A stretch of 64,000 nt of DNA, taken from Sisyra terminalis. Lineage: Eukaryota; Arthropoda; Insecta; Neuroptera; Sisyridae. The notes under the pieces are model-generated. The model was not told the origin of the DNA, ran no database searches, and saw nothing but the letters and a program-made list of their open reading frames with translations. The DNA is taken from positions 41,117,050 to 41,181,049 of the forward strand of contig OY292277.1 in assembly GCA_958496175.1 (NCBI GenBank). The letters run 5' to 3'. The translations under genes were made by a program, and so were the position numbers. Positions 48,310 through 60,100 of the stretch are shown piece by piece (position 1 is the stretch's first letter; every line of letters starts with the position of its first letter).

Positions 48310-48440
48310 CCCTGTTAAAAAAAGGTTTTTTAAATGTTCAAAAGTCCCATTAGAAGTCGTTTAATGCTATTTAAGGCAATTAAAGGCATTTTAAATGAAA
48401 TGATTTCATAATACCTCTAAATGCCTTTTTTAAACAGGGT
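48310..48440. mobile_element. Palindromic MITE, CCCTGTTTAAAAAAGG family, copy 3
   Basis: The ends ccctgttaaaaaaagg and ccttttttaaacaggg are inverted repeats. The interior is about 100 bp of aggca, attaa and aagtc words. This is the shortest and cleanest of three local copies (others at 17904-18128 and 37707-37858). Confidence 0.6.
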
Positions 48441-49550
48441 TCCAATTGAAGGTGTAATATACATTAAATTTTTCCCTCTATGTTTCATTCTTCAGTTCAA
48501 TTTTTAATAGTTTTCGTGCTTCTTATTATTTTATTCCAGATAATTAAATTTTATACAGTTTAATTTTTAAATGACATAATTTATTATTAAAATTTCCACT
48601 GTTAAAGCTCAAAATTTTAAAATTCTTATCTTAAGTTTTGTAAATTCATGTAAAATATCTAAAGTTAATTGATGATTTTCAACAAAGTAAAAAAAATATT
48701 TTATATATTATTTCAATGGTTCAAAACCCTCTCTGCAATTAATTTACAGGATTAATTACAAAAGAGGATCAAAATAAATCAACGACAAATAAATAAAAGT
48801 TTTATTGCTTATAAAGAATATTTATTACATTTATTTTATGTAGGTTGAAGGTATACGGAATACATATTCCATACATCCAATGACTCGTTTATTTAAAATG
48901 ACCAATTCTGATTTTTTTCTTTTATTCCCTGTAAAATTTTTCATTATAGAATGACAGTGATGCAGAACTCAATATGTTAGAATATGAGTTATCATTTTCA
49001 ATTTTGCCCCTTTTTGCTTTATCCTCATGTGTAAAATACGAAAAATAATATGCGAATAATCATATGAGCATACAGTAACAACCAATAAAGAAGGAACTGT
49101 ATAGAAGTTTTTTATCCATTTAAAAGTTTTATAACTTTTATATTATTTTTTTGAAAGTGATGATTTACAAAAACGAAGAAAAACTATTTAAATGGAAATA
49201 AAAGGGAATTAAGGAACATGATAGTTGCATTTGTTTCATTTCGTATAAATGTCAATGCATTATGATATAACCACATAAAGGTCAAGCCCTAATTTCACTC
49301 TTGTTACTCTTCGAACTTCTATTTTCACATTCATCATGTTATCTTCTGTGTGTTAAATATAACATTGAACAATTAACTTCAAACAATTGTAATATTTGTT
49401 ATTCCCTACTCCACTGAGTGTTGACTGCGGATGTTACAATAATAATTTTGAGTAATTTCTACAGAACTTTATAATCTCTTGATGAATGTTAAATAAATAA
49501 GACAAAATTAACGTTCTCCTTATGATCTCATTTCGTATTATTCGAGCATA
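48441..49550. other. AT-rich intergenic stretch, nothing recognised
   Basis: No coding or mobile features with clear ends were found. Confidence 0.35.
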
Positions 49551-49553
49551 AAA

Positions 49554-49841
49554 AACCCAGTAATGAAGCGTGGGATTTCGCCGCCCGGAGCTGATCGGAA
49601 ATTTGTCGCCCCCTATATTCATTATTAGGCAAGAAAATTGGTAAAAACTAAAATAACTTTAAATTCTTAACTTAAAATTAAATTAAATATTTAATTTAAT
49701 TTAAATATTTAAAAATGTGCTCTTTATGTTTTTTCTCAAAACAACATCTTTTACGGAATTTTCAATGTCAATATGCCACCCCATTTTCTTGTACTGCCCG
49801 GAGCCATGGCTCCTTTGCACCCACCACGCAATGCTACCGAA
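49554..49841. mobile_element. hAT-like MITE, copy 2
   Basis: The left end cagtaatgaagcgtggg and the right end cccaccacgcaatgctaccg are imperfect inverted repeats. A cgccgcccggagc block is at the left and a tgcccggagccatggctcc block at the right, as in copy 1 at 14757-14992. Both strands give short open frames (49434-49989) that are products of the element, not genes. Confidence 0.55.
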
Positions 49842-50207
49842 AAAAACATCAATGAACTTTCTAAACTCGTTTTTATCAGTGGCAACTATTAATAATTCTT
49901 TTACATTAAATTCACATTTTTTGCAACCAAAACAAATTTTAGTCCTATGGGGTTTTGACTCTGATTTTTCCAAGTATAATGATTTTTAAAGATCGAGGCT
50001 TCATGGAAGCTAACAGAACATTATGTGCATTCACCTGACTACGATTTTTATCAATGCTCTTTTTCGAATCTATTGAATGTATCTGTAATAACACATTTCA
50101 AAGATTTGGGACCTAAGTTTCCCAATCTTTTCGGTACTCTGTATGTTCCGTAAAATCCATATGTTCCCAATATAAAGACAATTTCTAATGAAGTCTAAGG
50201 CATGCTC

Positions 50208-51215
50208 TTCTTCTTCTTCTTCTTCTTTTATAGGTATCCTAATCGATACAATCGTTGATTATTTTTACTGGTTATTAGATTGATTTTTGTTATTTTATTT
50301 ACTACATCCTGGAATAGTTGCGTTAATGATCTGCCAATCCACGACCTTAAAATCAACCCCCAGGATGTTATCCTTCTGCCTACTCTTCTTTTCTCCATAA
50401 TTTTTCCTTGAACTATTCAGTAAAATTCGTATTTTTCTGGGTGTCATATGACCAAAGTATTCAAATTTCTGACTTTTAATGATATTCTTAAACTTGGTTG
50501 ATTTTTTGAGCCATCATAGTAATTTTTTATTGGTGATTTTATCCTTACATCGAAACTCAAAATTCTTCTATACGTTCACATTTAAAAGCTTCTATTCTTT
50601 TCCGTAAGATGTCCGTTACTGTCCAAGCTTCTACTCCGTACAGAAGTACTGGGAAAATGTGTTATTAAAGCATTCTGATTTTTAAGTCGATGCTTATATT
50701 GCGTTTGCAAAAAGCTTGTTTCATTTTTATGAACATATTTCTTGCTTTGGATATTCGATTTTTAATTTCATCACTTAACTCCCATTTATTATTGGTTACA
50801 GTTTCTAAGTAGATTAAATTGTGAAATTGTTCGAAGTGGATATTTTTTACGAAAATCTCAACTCTTGAATGCTATGTTTTTTGGTATAATCCTGCATTTG
50901 GTTTTATTGGTGTTCAGTTTAAAACCGTATTTCTTGCAGTTGTATGCTAACTTATTCATTAGATTTTGTAGTTGCATCACCGAGCTTTAAAGAACTAAAG
51001 TATCATCTGCATATCTGATATTATTTACGATGTTTCCATTTATTAATGCACGTTCCTTGCTTTCTTCTAAGTCCTCTCTGCAGATTTGTTTTGCGTACAA
51101 ATTAAAATTCATGGATGAGAGAATTCAACTCTGTCTAATACCTCTTTTGATTTCCACTTCTTCCGAAACTCTATCATCTAGTCAAACATTAAAATTGCTC
51201 TTCAATTAAATTTAA
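50208..51215 (-). pseudogene. Decayed non-LTR reverse transcriptase
   Basis: On the minus strand the order VEIKRGIRQ, then MNFNLYAKQICREDLEE, then NNIRYADDTLVL (the catalytic YADD box) and CKKYGFKLNTNKTK is that of a LINE reverse transcriptase. Downstream come VEAWTVT, LRKRIEAFK and finally GKIMEKRRVGRRITSW, which end such proteins. Several stops and frameshifts make it inactive. The 3' end is a short (AAG)n tail near 50208-50226. Simple-repeat tails of this kind occur in RTE-like elements, but the clade is not certain. Confidence 0.75.
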
Positions 51216-51376
51216 TTCTAAACATCTAAACAAATCCTCTTCTTGCAAGAGGTAAGTTCCTCGTTAAAAATTAATGGTTTTCTTCAACGCAGAAGTTCAT
51301 GTTTATTTATTTCGATAAAAGTTTCTGGTAGATATAGATCATTAAGACTGGAAAATTTTGTTTAAAAAAACATTAA

Positions 51377-52092
51377 GGGTGGATCACCATCAGAAAAAAA
51401 AAAAAATTTCGATTTTTTTTTCCGTAAATGTTTTCTTATAATTTTCAAGAATAACGTGTTAAAAGGATTGGAATAGCTGACTAATGTATTTTCACTGATA
51501 AAAATTGAATAAACTGATAATAACATAAAAAAATATCTTAAAAAAACTTTAAATGCGTTTTTCTCGAAATCAACTTTTTAAAACTGGAAGACAAGATTTC
51601 TCAGAAACTATCCGACGGATTGACTTGAAACTGGAGAGTGTTATAGTTCAACACGTCTTCTTAGTACTGAATCTCTGAAATTGGCCAAACCTCTCCCTCC
51701 CTCAAAGTGGGAGAGGGGGAAAGGTCCAAAAAAAGGTCGTTTTTTTTATCTTTTTTTTTCAAACTCACGCCATTTTGTGAATTTTCAACTTTTTTTCGGA
51801 TTTTCAAGGTTCAGTACCAAGAAGACGCATTACCAAAATCTAAATTCTTTGGAAAATTATGATTCGACTTCCGGTTTCCGAGAAAACTTGTCTCCCGTTT
51901 GTCTCCTTATTTTTGAGGACCCTTTTTCAAAGCGCTGTAGAAGGGATAGGGGGGCCATATCGGGGTAAATAAAAAAAAATAGTTCAAAACTTCAAATTTT
52001 ACAAGACAAAGACCGTTTTTTAATATCTTTAAAAAAAATGGCAGCAGTTTTAAAAAAGTCATTTTTTTTTACGTTCTGACGGTGATCCACCC
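51377..52092. mobile_element. piggyBac-like MITE flanked by TTAA
   Basis: The ends gggtggatcaccatcag and ctgacggtgatccaccc are inverted repeats with one mismatch, and both are flanked by TTAA (51373-51376 and 52093-52096), the target duplication of piggyBac elements. The element is 716 bp. The plus-strand open frame 51681-51968 has no transposase features. It lies downstream of the ionotropic receptor gene's 3' end. Confidence 0.75.
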
Positions 52093-52371
52093 TTAAATAT
52101 ATGTACTAGTGTACAAGGTATCAATAACTCAAAAAAAAAAGAATGAAAATAAAAAAAGTAATGTTTCATTACCCGGTTCATTAACATTAACATCATGTTA
52201 AGATAAAATGTTAAATTTGAGTTGCTAAGATATAGTTTTTACTAAATAAATGTATAATGAGTTTTATATAAAATCAACGAAAAGCATTTTATTGATTTTT
52301 TAAAAGTGAATTTACAGATTTACATTCAAAGAAAACAGTACAACATGAATGATTATAAAGTTGCGAGGAAT

Positions 52372-54144
52372 TTACAACGTAAATGGGTAGAGGGGTTGTT
52401 GGGGTTGTTGGTATGTATTTTTCGAGCTTTTTGATTTGTTTCTATTTACTTTAATTCCCCGCAACCACATCGGACAAAATTTCCATTCGATAATAAATGA
52501 AATGGTACTTATAATTATTCCTATTGATAACAAACCGAAAAGAATTCCCAAATCTTCCAAACTAAATTTATGCTGTCCGGCTGTTTTAGCTTTCATTTGT
52601 AGTTGCGCAATAGTAAATTTGGCGACAATAGTTTCATTGAACTTTTGATCTTGGCGCCACTTGATGAAAAATCCATTTTCCATCAAACGTTGTGTGACAT
52701 TGTTGAAGCGACTTGCATAAATTGAGGGTTGAGGAAAAACGTATGCAAGATTATAAGTGCGGGGACATTCTTTGATGTAATGTACCAACTGTCTTCCATC
52801 CCAACTAATTGAGCTTTTGTTGTAAAGAAACGCATCCTGATCGAGGCGTTTTAACATGCCAATATTCTTGTTTTTTCGAAACGAATCCACTGAATTTACG
52901 TTTCGAACAACTACTTTTTGTCGCAATTTTCGAACGACAGGATCGGGAAAATCGATGGGAAATACCTCCTTCGCTAGAGTTATGGAACGTGTGGTTATTT
53001 TAATGTTGCTTTGGGCTAATTCGGCGAGGGAATTAATGTCTTTTTTGAACACCGGCTTGGTGAGAACATCCACCAGCGAACCTTGAAACGCTCCATTAAT
53101 GGTCAAAAAAGAAATCAGGGCAAAGAAAATCAAGCAACGTTCCGAAGTGAATTTCGATCGAAAACTAGTTGAAATCGCACAAAACATACTGAAAACTTTC
53201 AGAACATAAAGCTTCCGGTCTAATGTTGGAAAGCTTTTCTCATTGTGTAAAAGCGTTTGTGCCATTCCTATCCAAATAATCGATATTGAAATGATTGAAA
53301 CTAAGATCAATAACCAAACACAATCGTCAAACGTATAAAATATCAAAGTCCAAATTGGTACTCGTTCACTTTTTGGTACAATTACACAAAGGGCATCCGC
53401 CAAAATGGATACACCAAACTGTAAACGAGATGTGTAATAACCTTTGATAAAATATGGCACCATAATCATATCGACATCATTTTCGATTATAAGTTTTATA
53501 CTGTTAGTAAATGTGCCATTATCCAAACGATCTCCATAATCAAATCCAATTGTTACATTATTCGAATAATTGAAATATTTCTGTAACGTATCCGCTAAGT
53601 TACGATCGATTCCCGTTATATCTTCTAGACCTCTTTTACGCCCGTTGACTTCTATTGTTAATGTCGGATCAAAAATCGCAAACGAAAATGGAAATTCATT
53701 CATATTTACGAGATTCACAGGTGTTACATTACTAATATTGGACAGTAACTGAACATCTCCCCAAACAGGTGGTGACATATTAAGTTGCGTAAACGGTTCA
53801 AATTGGTACACATCAAATTTACTTTCATTTGCAAATATGAAAATTTGATACATCAAACTATACCAATACCAGAAGTAATTAGCAAATGATATCATATTCT
53901 CTCTATCATTCCAATTCCTTTGACCATTCCCTAGGCTAAGAAAGATGTATTTGGAGCTTGATTTTCCTCGGAACAGGTCACAGATTGATTCAATATTTGC
54001 ATTATCCGAGCAAAATGTATTCAAAACATCGTTATAGTCGTATAAAATAAATATAAATCCTTCTGTCCAATCGTTCGTGACAAAATATGATTTGTGTAAT
54101 TCCGTCTCATTTGCCAAAACAACGGAGAAATTCAATGCGACTAT
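52372..54144 (-). CDS. Ionotropic receptor exon 2 (ligand-binding and channel)
   Basis: The open frame extends to 54249, but a textbook acceptor (tactgtttcag) precedes ATAGTCGCATTG at 54144, so the 35 codons above it are probably intron. It holds the whole channel core: DITGIDRNLADTLQKYFNYS in lobe 1, the three membrane segments and FSLEDLGILFGLL at TM3. No frame break is present. The usual glutamate-contacting residues cannot be matched with confidence, as in other divergent IRs. Confidence 0.88.
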   Translation of the reverse strand: MVALNFSVVLANETELHKSYFVTNDWTEGFIFILYDYNDVLNTFCSDNANIESICDLFRGKSSSKYIFLSLGNGQRNWNDRENMISFANYFWYWYSLMYQIFIFANESKFDVYQFEPFTQLNMSPPVWGDVQLLSNISNVTPVNLVNMNEFPFSFAIFDPTLTIEVNGRKRGLEDITGIDRNLADTLQKYFNYSNNVTIGFDYGDRLDNGTFTNSIKLIIENDVDMIMVPYFIKGYYTSRLQFGVSILADALCVIVPKSERVPIWTLIFYTFDDCVWLLILVSIISISIIWIGMAQTLLHNEKSFPTLDRKLYVLKVFSMFCAISTSFRSKFTSERCLIFFALISFLTINGAFQGSLVDVLTKPVFKKDINSLAELAQSNIKITTRSITLAKEVFPIDFPDPVVRKLRQKVVVRNVNSVDSFRKNKNIGMLKRLDQDAFLYNKSSISWDGRQLVHYIKECPRTYNLAYVFPQPSIYASRFNNVTQRLMENGFFIKWRQDQKFNETIVAKFTIAQLQMKAKTAGQHKFSLEDLGILFGLLSIGIIISTISFIIEWKFCPMWLRGIKVNRNKSKSSKNTYQQPQQPLYPFTL

Positions 54145-57100
54145 CTGAAACAGTAAAGTATTATTATATACAAATGAAAGCACAAGTAAAAGCTTTACAC
54201 GATATTTACTTAATTTTAAATCACAACAATTTGTATAAGCGTGCATCAATAAACTGATTAAGTTGTTTTATTAGAGCAATAATTAATACTTTAAAAGCTT
54301 CTATTTTCCAATGTTAACAATATATAGTAATTTTTTGTATGTATAAATTACTTATCAATTCAAATGTAATAGAGTTAATTGATTAGATTTTAAAGTACAA
54401 AAATAAAACGTTATTGCTTGGATAGTAAACTTTACCTGACCAATTTAAAAATCCAATAGTTTCTTATCTGTACATATTTAACCATAATTGTTTAACTATT
54501 ATTATTAAATATATCATCAATTTATTGTAACTTCTTTAAAAATTCATACGTTATTATTGTAGAAAATAATTCCTTTCTAAATATTCTGAGACTTATATTT
54601 TTACATTTATATAGTTCTAACATTTAGGAGTGGAATATAAATGATCTATAAGGATTTGTATTTAAAATCTAATATTCATAGATCATAATAAAATAAGATA
54701 TAAACATAATGTTTGAAGACTCTGATCAAATATTTTAAGAGTTTGTTTTTGGGATTAACATATTGTATTTTTAGTAATGCAACTTTAACTTCATTTTTTA
54801 TGGATTTTGATTAATGGTAAAAATAAGATTATAATGTTAAGCTTTCATTACCAAAATTATCAGACATACCAGTGAAAGAAAATAATTGTGGTAATTTAGT
54901 GACATTTAATGTTAACTTTTTTCAAAATATCAGAATTACATCCAGCTACATCTATGTTGTAACTTTTGTTACAAAACTTTATTGATCCTTCAAAAGTTTG
55001 CTTAAGCTTCTTGTTTGTTGTAAGTATTAAAGCTTGTTGGGATTTTTGGTGATATCAGAGATAATATATCCTCATACTACTTCTGACTATTTTTCCGGGG
55101 CATGAGTTAATTATGTTAGAAATCAAATTGGGTAAAGTTTAGCGTTTTTAACTGATAATCTTTATCTATATAGATTAAACAAAGTCGCGTTAAATAGACT
55201 GTTTATATCTGAAGAATGGCTGGACCGATTTTTATGATCTATGGTTTGTTGGAATCGTCTACGCCTAGATAAACAGAATAACTATTAGAATATCAAGAAA
55301 ATAATGAATAAATTGCGTTTTTAAATAAATTAGGTTTGACATTTTCCGCAATTGTTTCGTCACGTCATGCACACTTATACATTAATTGCAATATCCTGGT
55401 TGATTTCATCCATGGTGTGGTAAAAAATTAATAATGTTCTTGGGAACTTGGACTCAAATAATAAGATGTTAAATTTTCAAATCATCTCAATGTTTCGTTG
55501 GTATTTATTTCCAACTTCTTCAGGAGAACTAAAACATAATAACAATTCATGTTGTTTAAAGCCAAATTACAGAAATAAATTAATTTTCGCTGTTCAGCAT
55601 AAAACTAAGATAACAATTCAAAAAATACATAAAAATAAATAAAATATATTTTTTTTGACATTGTTATTTTAAATTTTTGTTGAACAGAAAAAAATAATTT
55701 ATTTGTGTAATTTGGCTTTGATGAATAACATGAATTGTTATTATGTTTTAGTTCTCCTGAAGAAGTTGGAAATAAATACCAACGAAACGTTGAGATGATT
55801 TAAAAATTTAACATCTTATTTTTCTAGTTCAAGTTGCCAAGAACATTATTAATTATTAATTGTAATCATTGATGATCATCAATGATGAATCTGGTTTACA
55901 AACAACCAATAGTAATTGTTGCAGTTTGAATTTTTCATTTATTGAATTTACGTGCCAAAATTATAATTTAATTCATATTTTTTATATGTGTTACTAGTAA
56001 AATTTATTGAGAGATTATTATAATGAATAATTCCGCGACCTAAGAAGTCTAATGTTACCAATACGTCCATAAAACAAAACCAACCTTCGTATTACTTTTC
56101 GTGCTGATATTTATAGAATAATGGCTGAAATAGTGATAAGATTTCAGATTTTTTTTTTATATTTGACCAATACGTAAAAAGTGTAAAGATAATGAAAGAA
56201 TAGACAATATTTTTAAAATCTGAAACAGTGCTTAAAATTACAAGAAAATCTAAATCACCAAAACTATTATGGATACCAGGTTACAAAGAGGGTCCCTAGA
56301 GAGTCAACAAATTGTTTAAAAAATAACATGGTTAAACCTTCATTGGCCATTTTAAAATTTGAAGAAAAGATTTGAAAATATAAGTACAAAGAGATGTAGA
56401 GAATATCGAAGAAGGGAAACTAATTCATCAAGCAACTCCTAATATTCTAGAAATCGCACGTAGATAACCCCTAACTTTTAGAGTACCAAAATGGCACAAA
56501 AAATAAAGCTTAGGGTGGCATTAGACTTAAAATCACTACTGTCTATGATCCAATAATGACAATAAAGACAATTCGTGGATGCCATTATTTGTAATTCTTC
56601 TCATCCTATTCCCTTTCTTTTCCTATTCTCATTCCACAATTGCAATTTGCCATAACAATTAAGATATTATTAAGTTTTTTCTGAATTTAGTTCGCAGTAT
56701 AAGGTAAGTTTATGCTGGATAAATTAAACGATAAGGTCCTTTGAGTCCAATCTTGGCGCATTATTGTGTAAGCTAGAACTTAGCAAATTGAAATTGAGGA
56801 TAAATTGTATGATAGGATAATTCTGATTTATATGCCCAGAATCAAGAATCGGCCATCAAATAGTATTGGACCGCTCCATATTCTAAAATTTCCTGAAACT
56901 ATTAATATCGTCTTTCATTGGAAATAATATTCTGTGAATATATTTATAGGTACAGCTATTTTCGTGTAGCTTAGCAAGATAACGAGCCTTCCTACGACAG
57001 TAAAAAAGCTCTAAATGGAAGTGCAAGTAAACTTTTTCAATGGATATTTTACTATTGAATCCTCGTTATTTCCTTATATTAATTTCAGATCTATATTTTG

Positions 57101-60100
57101 CTTTCAAAACAGATATTGCATCAGTGATTGCAGATAATTATCTCAGTAATATCAAGAAAAATAATTGATGTATCATTCATCATAATCTAAATATATAACG
57201 GTGGTTGGGGTGGAAATTATAGCTAAAAATAGGTCGTAAATATTGAAAATATGAGAAGCACAACTAATATCCAACAATTGTATTAAACAAATATATACAT
57301 AAAAATTTTAAAATAAATTTCATATTTGTACAACGTACGATTTATTAATTAAATTACGTATCTAGTTTATGATTTCGTAATTGAGGAGTCGGTGGATATT
57401 CATCATTCAAAACCAATTAAAATTTATGTTTCGAAATATATTTGCTCATTTTTTCAGTAGAAACATTTCTTTCAACTTTATAATTGACGGGAAAATGTTA
57501 TATAACAGGGTAGTTGCATATTATTTTTCTAAGCTACTTTCCATTAGACCGTTTTATAAAAATAATTATATTTTCACTTCAATTATAAAATCTCTTTTTC
57601 CATGTATGATGTATGGTTATATTTTAAAAGTAAAGCATTACTTTCTTGTATAAGATGAACGAAAAAAGTATTCCATTAGTCTATGGTACATATGCACAGT
57701 ATAATAAATAAAATTCTGCTATCAACAACTGAATACGTAATGAAAATTTTAAATTTATGATGGAAACCACAAAATAATGCGTTCACGTATATTTCTGTAT
57801 TTAGAGAGCCAAAAGTTTAACTGCTATAGTTTCAGGGTTTTCTCTCATATTATGCGGAAAAAATATTCTTCTTTTACGTTTTAATTAAGTAATGGTTGAA
57901 GGTATTTGAAAATAAAAATCCAAAAATGTTTATTACTTTGTCCTTAGTATATTCCTTCACGTTGTATTGCTCGATTAACTAGGATATCTATCAATAATGT
58001 TATTTTATAGAAATCTTTTTTGAAATGTATACGTTCCTAATGTAATGAAATGCCATTCCCTAAATCTGAAGCTTCTATAAAAATGATTATTTTCTAAGAA
58101 TTGCAAATTGATATTTACGTACTTTTCTAACCGAAATTTTCCGCTTTTTCCAATTTTTATCAGTTCTTAATTTTTCCAATATCATTCTTAAATTCATTCC
58201 AATCGAGAAGCGGAAATTTGACCTCAAACTTAATGAAATTGCATCCATTTAGATTATAGTGTAATACAAAATATATTTTCTCCTTATTTATAAAATATAT
58301 ATCTTCTTTAAAACGTTAATAAACCAAAGTCGTGTTAGACTATTTATAACTCAATTATGATTGGACCAATTTTCATGATCACTGGTTTACTGAATATGTA
58401 TCTACCTAGAATAGCAGAATAACTATAAAAATATCAGAAAAATCATGAATAAAATTAAGTTTTTAAATAAGTTAGGTTTGGAATCTTCTATATTATTTAT
58501 ATGAATCTTATTCATTATTTATAATCATTGATACCTGTTATTTGGTTCATGTTTTCTATGGTATGATTTGAGAAATGTATATCCGCCGTTTTTTACTTAT
58601 TAAATTGGAATATTAATATAATGATTTTGATATTTTTTGTAAGTGATTTTAATGTATCTTATTGTGAGAGTATTATTACTTACAATACTGCGATCTAACA
58701 GGTTAAAGATTTCCCGTAGGTCAATAAAATAAAAAAATCGTAATGTTTTTTCTGCGTTTTGTAAGGTTGAAAGCAAAATGGTGATAGGTTTTGAGGATTT
58801 TTTATATTCAGGAAATGTGTAAAGAGTAAAAAGAGCAGCAAAAGAATAAAAATTATTTATAAAATCAGAAAGGGTATTAAACAACAACAATAAAATATAA
58901 AAATCACGAAAACTATTATGGGTACCAGACCACAAAGCCGTAAATAGCAACTAGAGGACTAACAAAAAACAATAATAAACGATATATGTTTGAACTTTCA
59001 TTCGCCATTTCAAAATCTGGAAAAATATCAATATGTGTGTGAAAAAATGGAGAATATATCGTTGGCACAATCGTAAAGTTGCGAATCTATCAAAACTAAA
59101 GTTTTCAGGAGAGCAAATAGTAACGATATGAATATATAAAAAAACAACCAGTTCCAGAAGTTTATATCGCGATTTATATATTAACAGATTAAAATCCAAA
59201 TTCGCAAATTTACCATAGCATACTATTGCTTTAAATGTAAGATTTAACAAAAAAAAACAATTTTCGTAAAAAACAGATTTAAGACTTTACCATTGTGTAG
59301 ACGATATCAAAAGGAGAAAAATTGATTCACCAAGCAACTCATAATATTGTTATATGCCTAAGATTTAAATGTGTGTGGGGATAAGTTATGTATCTAGCGT
59401 CCTGCTGTGTGCTCACCGAACCATGAAAATAAATAAAGAAGGAGCTTTCTAGCACAATAATATGAAAACAATTCTTGAGGTTTCTTAGAGGATTTTTTAT
59501 TTTAAGAGGAAGAAGGATACAAGTGAAAAAGTGAAAATATAGTGAGACAACCTATTGCTGTAAATAAATAAATTAGTGTACTGTGAAATAAACAAACGTT
59601 TGGGATAAAGAGTTAAAAAGTTATGTTATTATTGTTGAATGTTTTTAAACACAAAGTCAAACGAACCCGTCATTATAAATAAAAGATGAAAACGTAATAA
59701 TATATTACACATCATAAGATGGTTAAAAAACAATGGTTCATTCTAAACTATTGCACCGAAAGTATAAAAATAATTAGCAGAATAAGATAGAAACATAGTA
59801 GCACATTAAAACAATAACATCATCAATCTGGACAATGATTTTCAAAGGGCCGTTCAGATAACCCAGCAGTCTATCAACCATCTATCTTCCTGGTTCAGTA
59901 GATGAAAAATTCTTATAAATCCATTTAAAAATGTCGCCAAAATTTTCTCTTTAAGACGTTTCTCCAACCAACTGGAGTCTATCATGCTGGATCACATGGA
60001 AATTCCGTGAAGTGAGAAAAAAACGCCTATTAAATATTTGGGTATACTTCAGGACTCACAATTAACATGGCAAAGCCACATTTCAAGTAAAATCAGAAAA

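Larger units (their letters stand above)
55427..55856. mobile_element. Palindromic element with two opposed hammerhead-like motifs
   Basis: Left arm 55427-55575 and right arm about 55712-55856 are inverted copies (ataatgttcttgg outside, gaacatgaattgttat-type words inside). Each arm carries the same compact hammerhead-like fold on its own strand. The absence of this segment from the related block at 58318-59345 suggests a later insertion. It is probably a non-autonomous relative of a Penelope-like element. Confidence 0.6.
55150..56470. repeat. LINE-derived block A inside the IR intron
   Basis: This block resembles block B (58318-59345) in order and orientation: a shared word aataggtttg-type region, then ctattatgg.taccagg, then caccaagcaactc-type sequence. 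Near 56260 the plus strand reads KLLWIPGYK, recalling the LLWVPGHxG box of LINE RNase H. It is interrupted by the palindromic element at 55427-55856, which block B lacks. It is degenerate with many stops. Confidence 0.45.

Noticed and set aside
51681..51968. Open frame of 95 codons
   Set aside because: It lies wholly inside the TTAA-flanked MITE, is low-complexity and has no transposase features.
52436..53752. Several plus-strand open frames
   Set aside because: They are antisense shadows of the ionotropic receptor exon and have no domain character.
54145..54249. Upstream start MMHAYTNCC for the ionotropic receptor
   Set aside because: A strong acceptor follows, the extension is not signal-peptide-like at its start, and an in-phase signal-peptide exon exists at 61868-62119. 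It remains a fallback if that exon proves unrelated.
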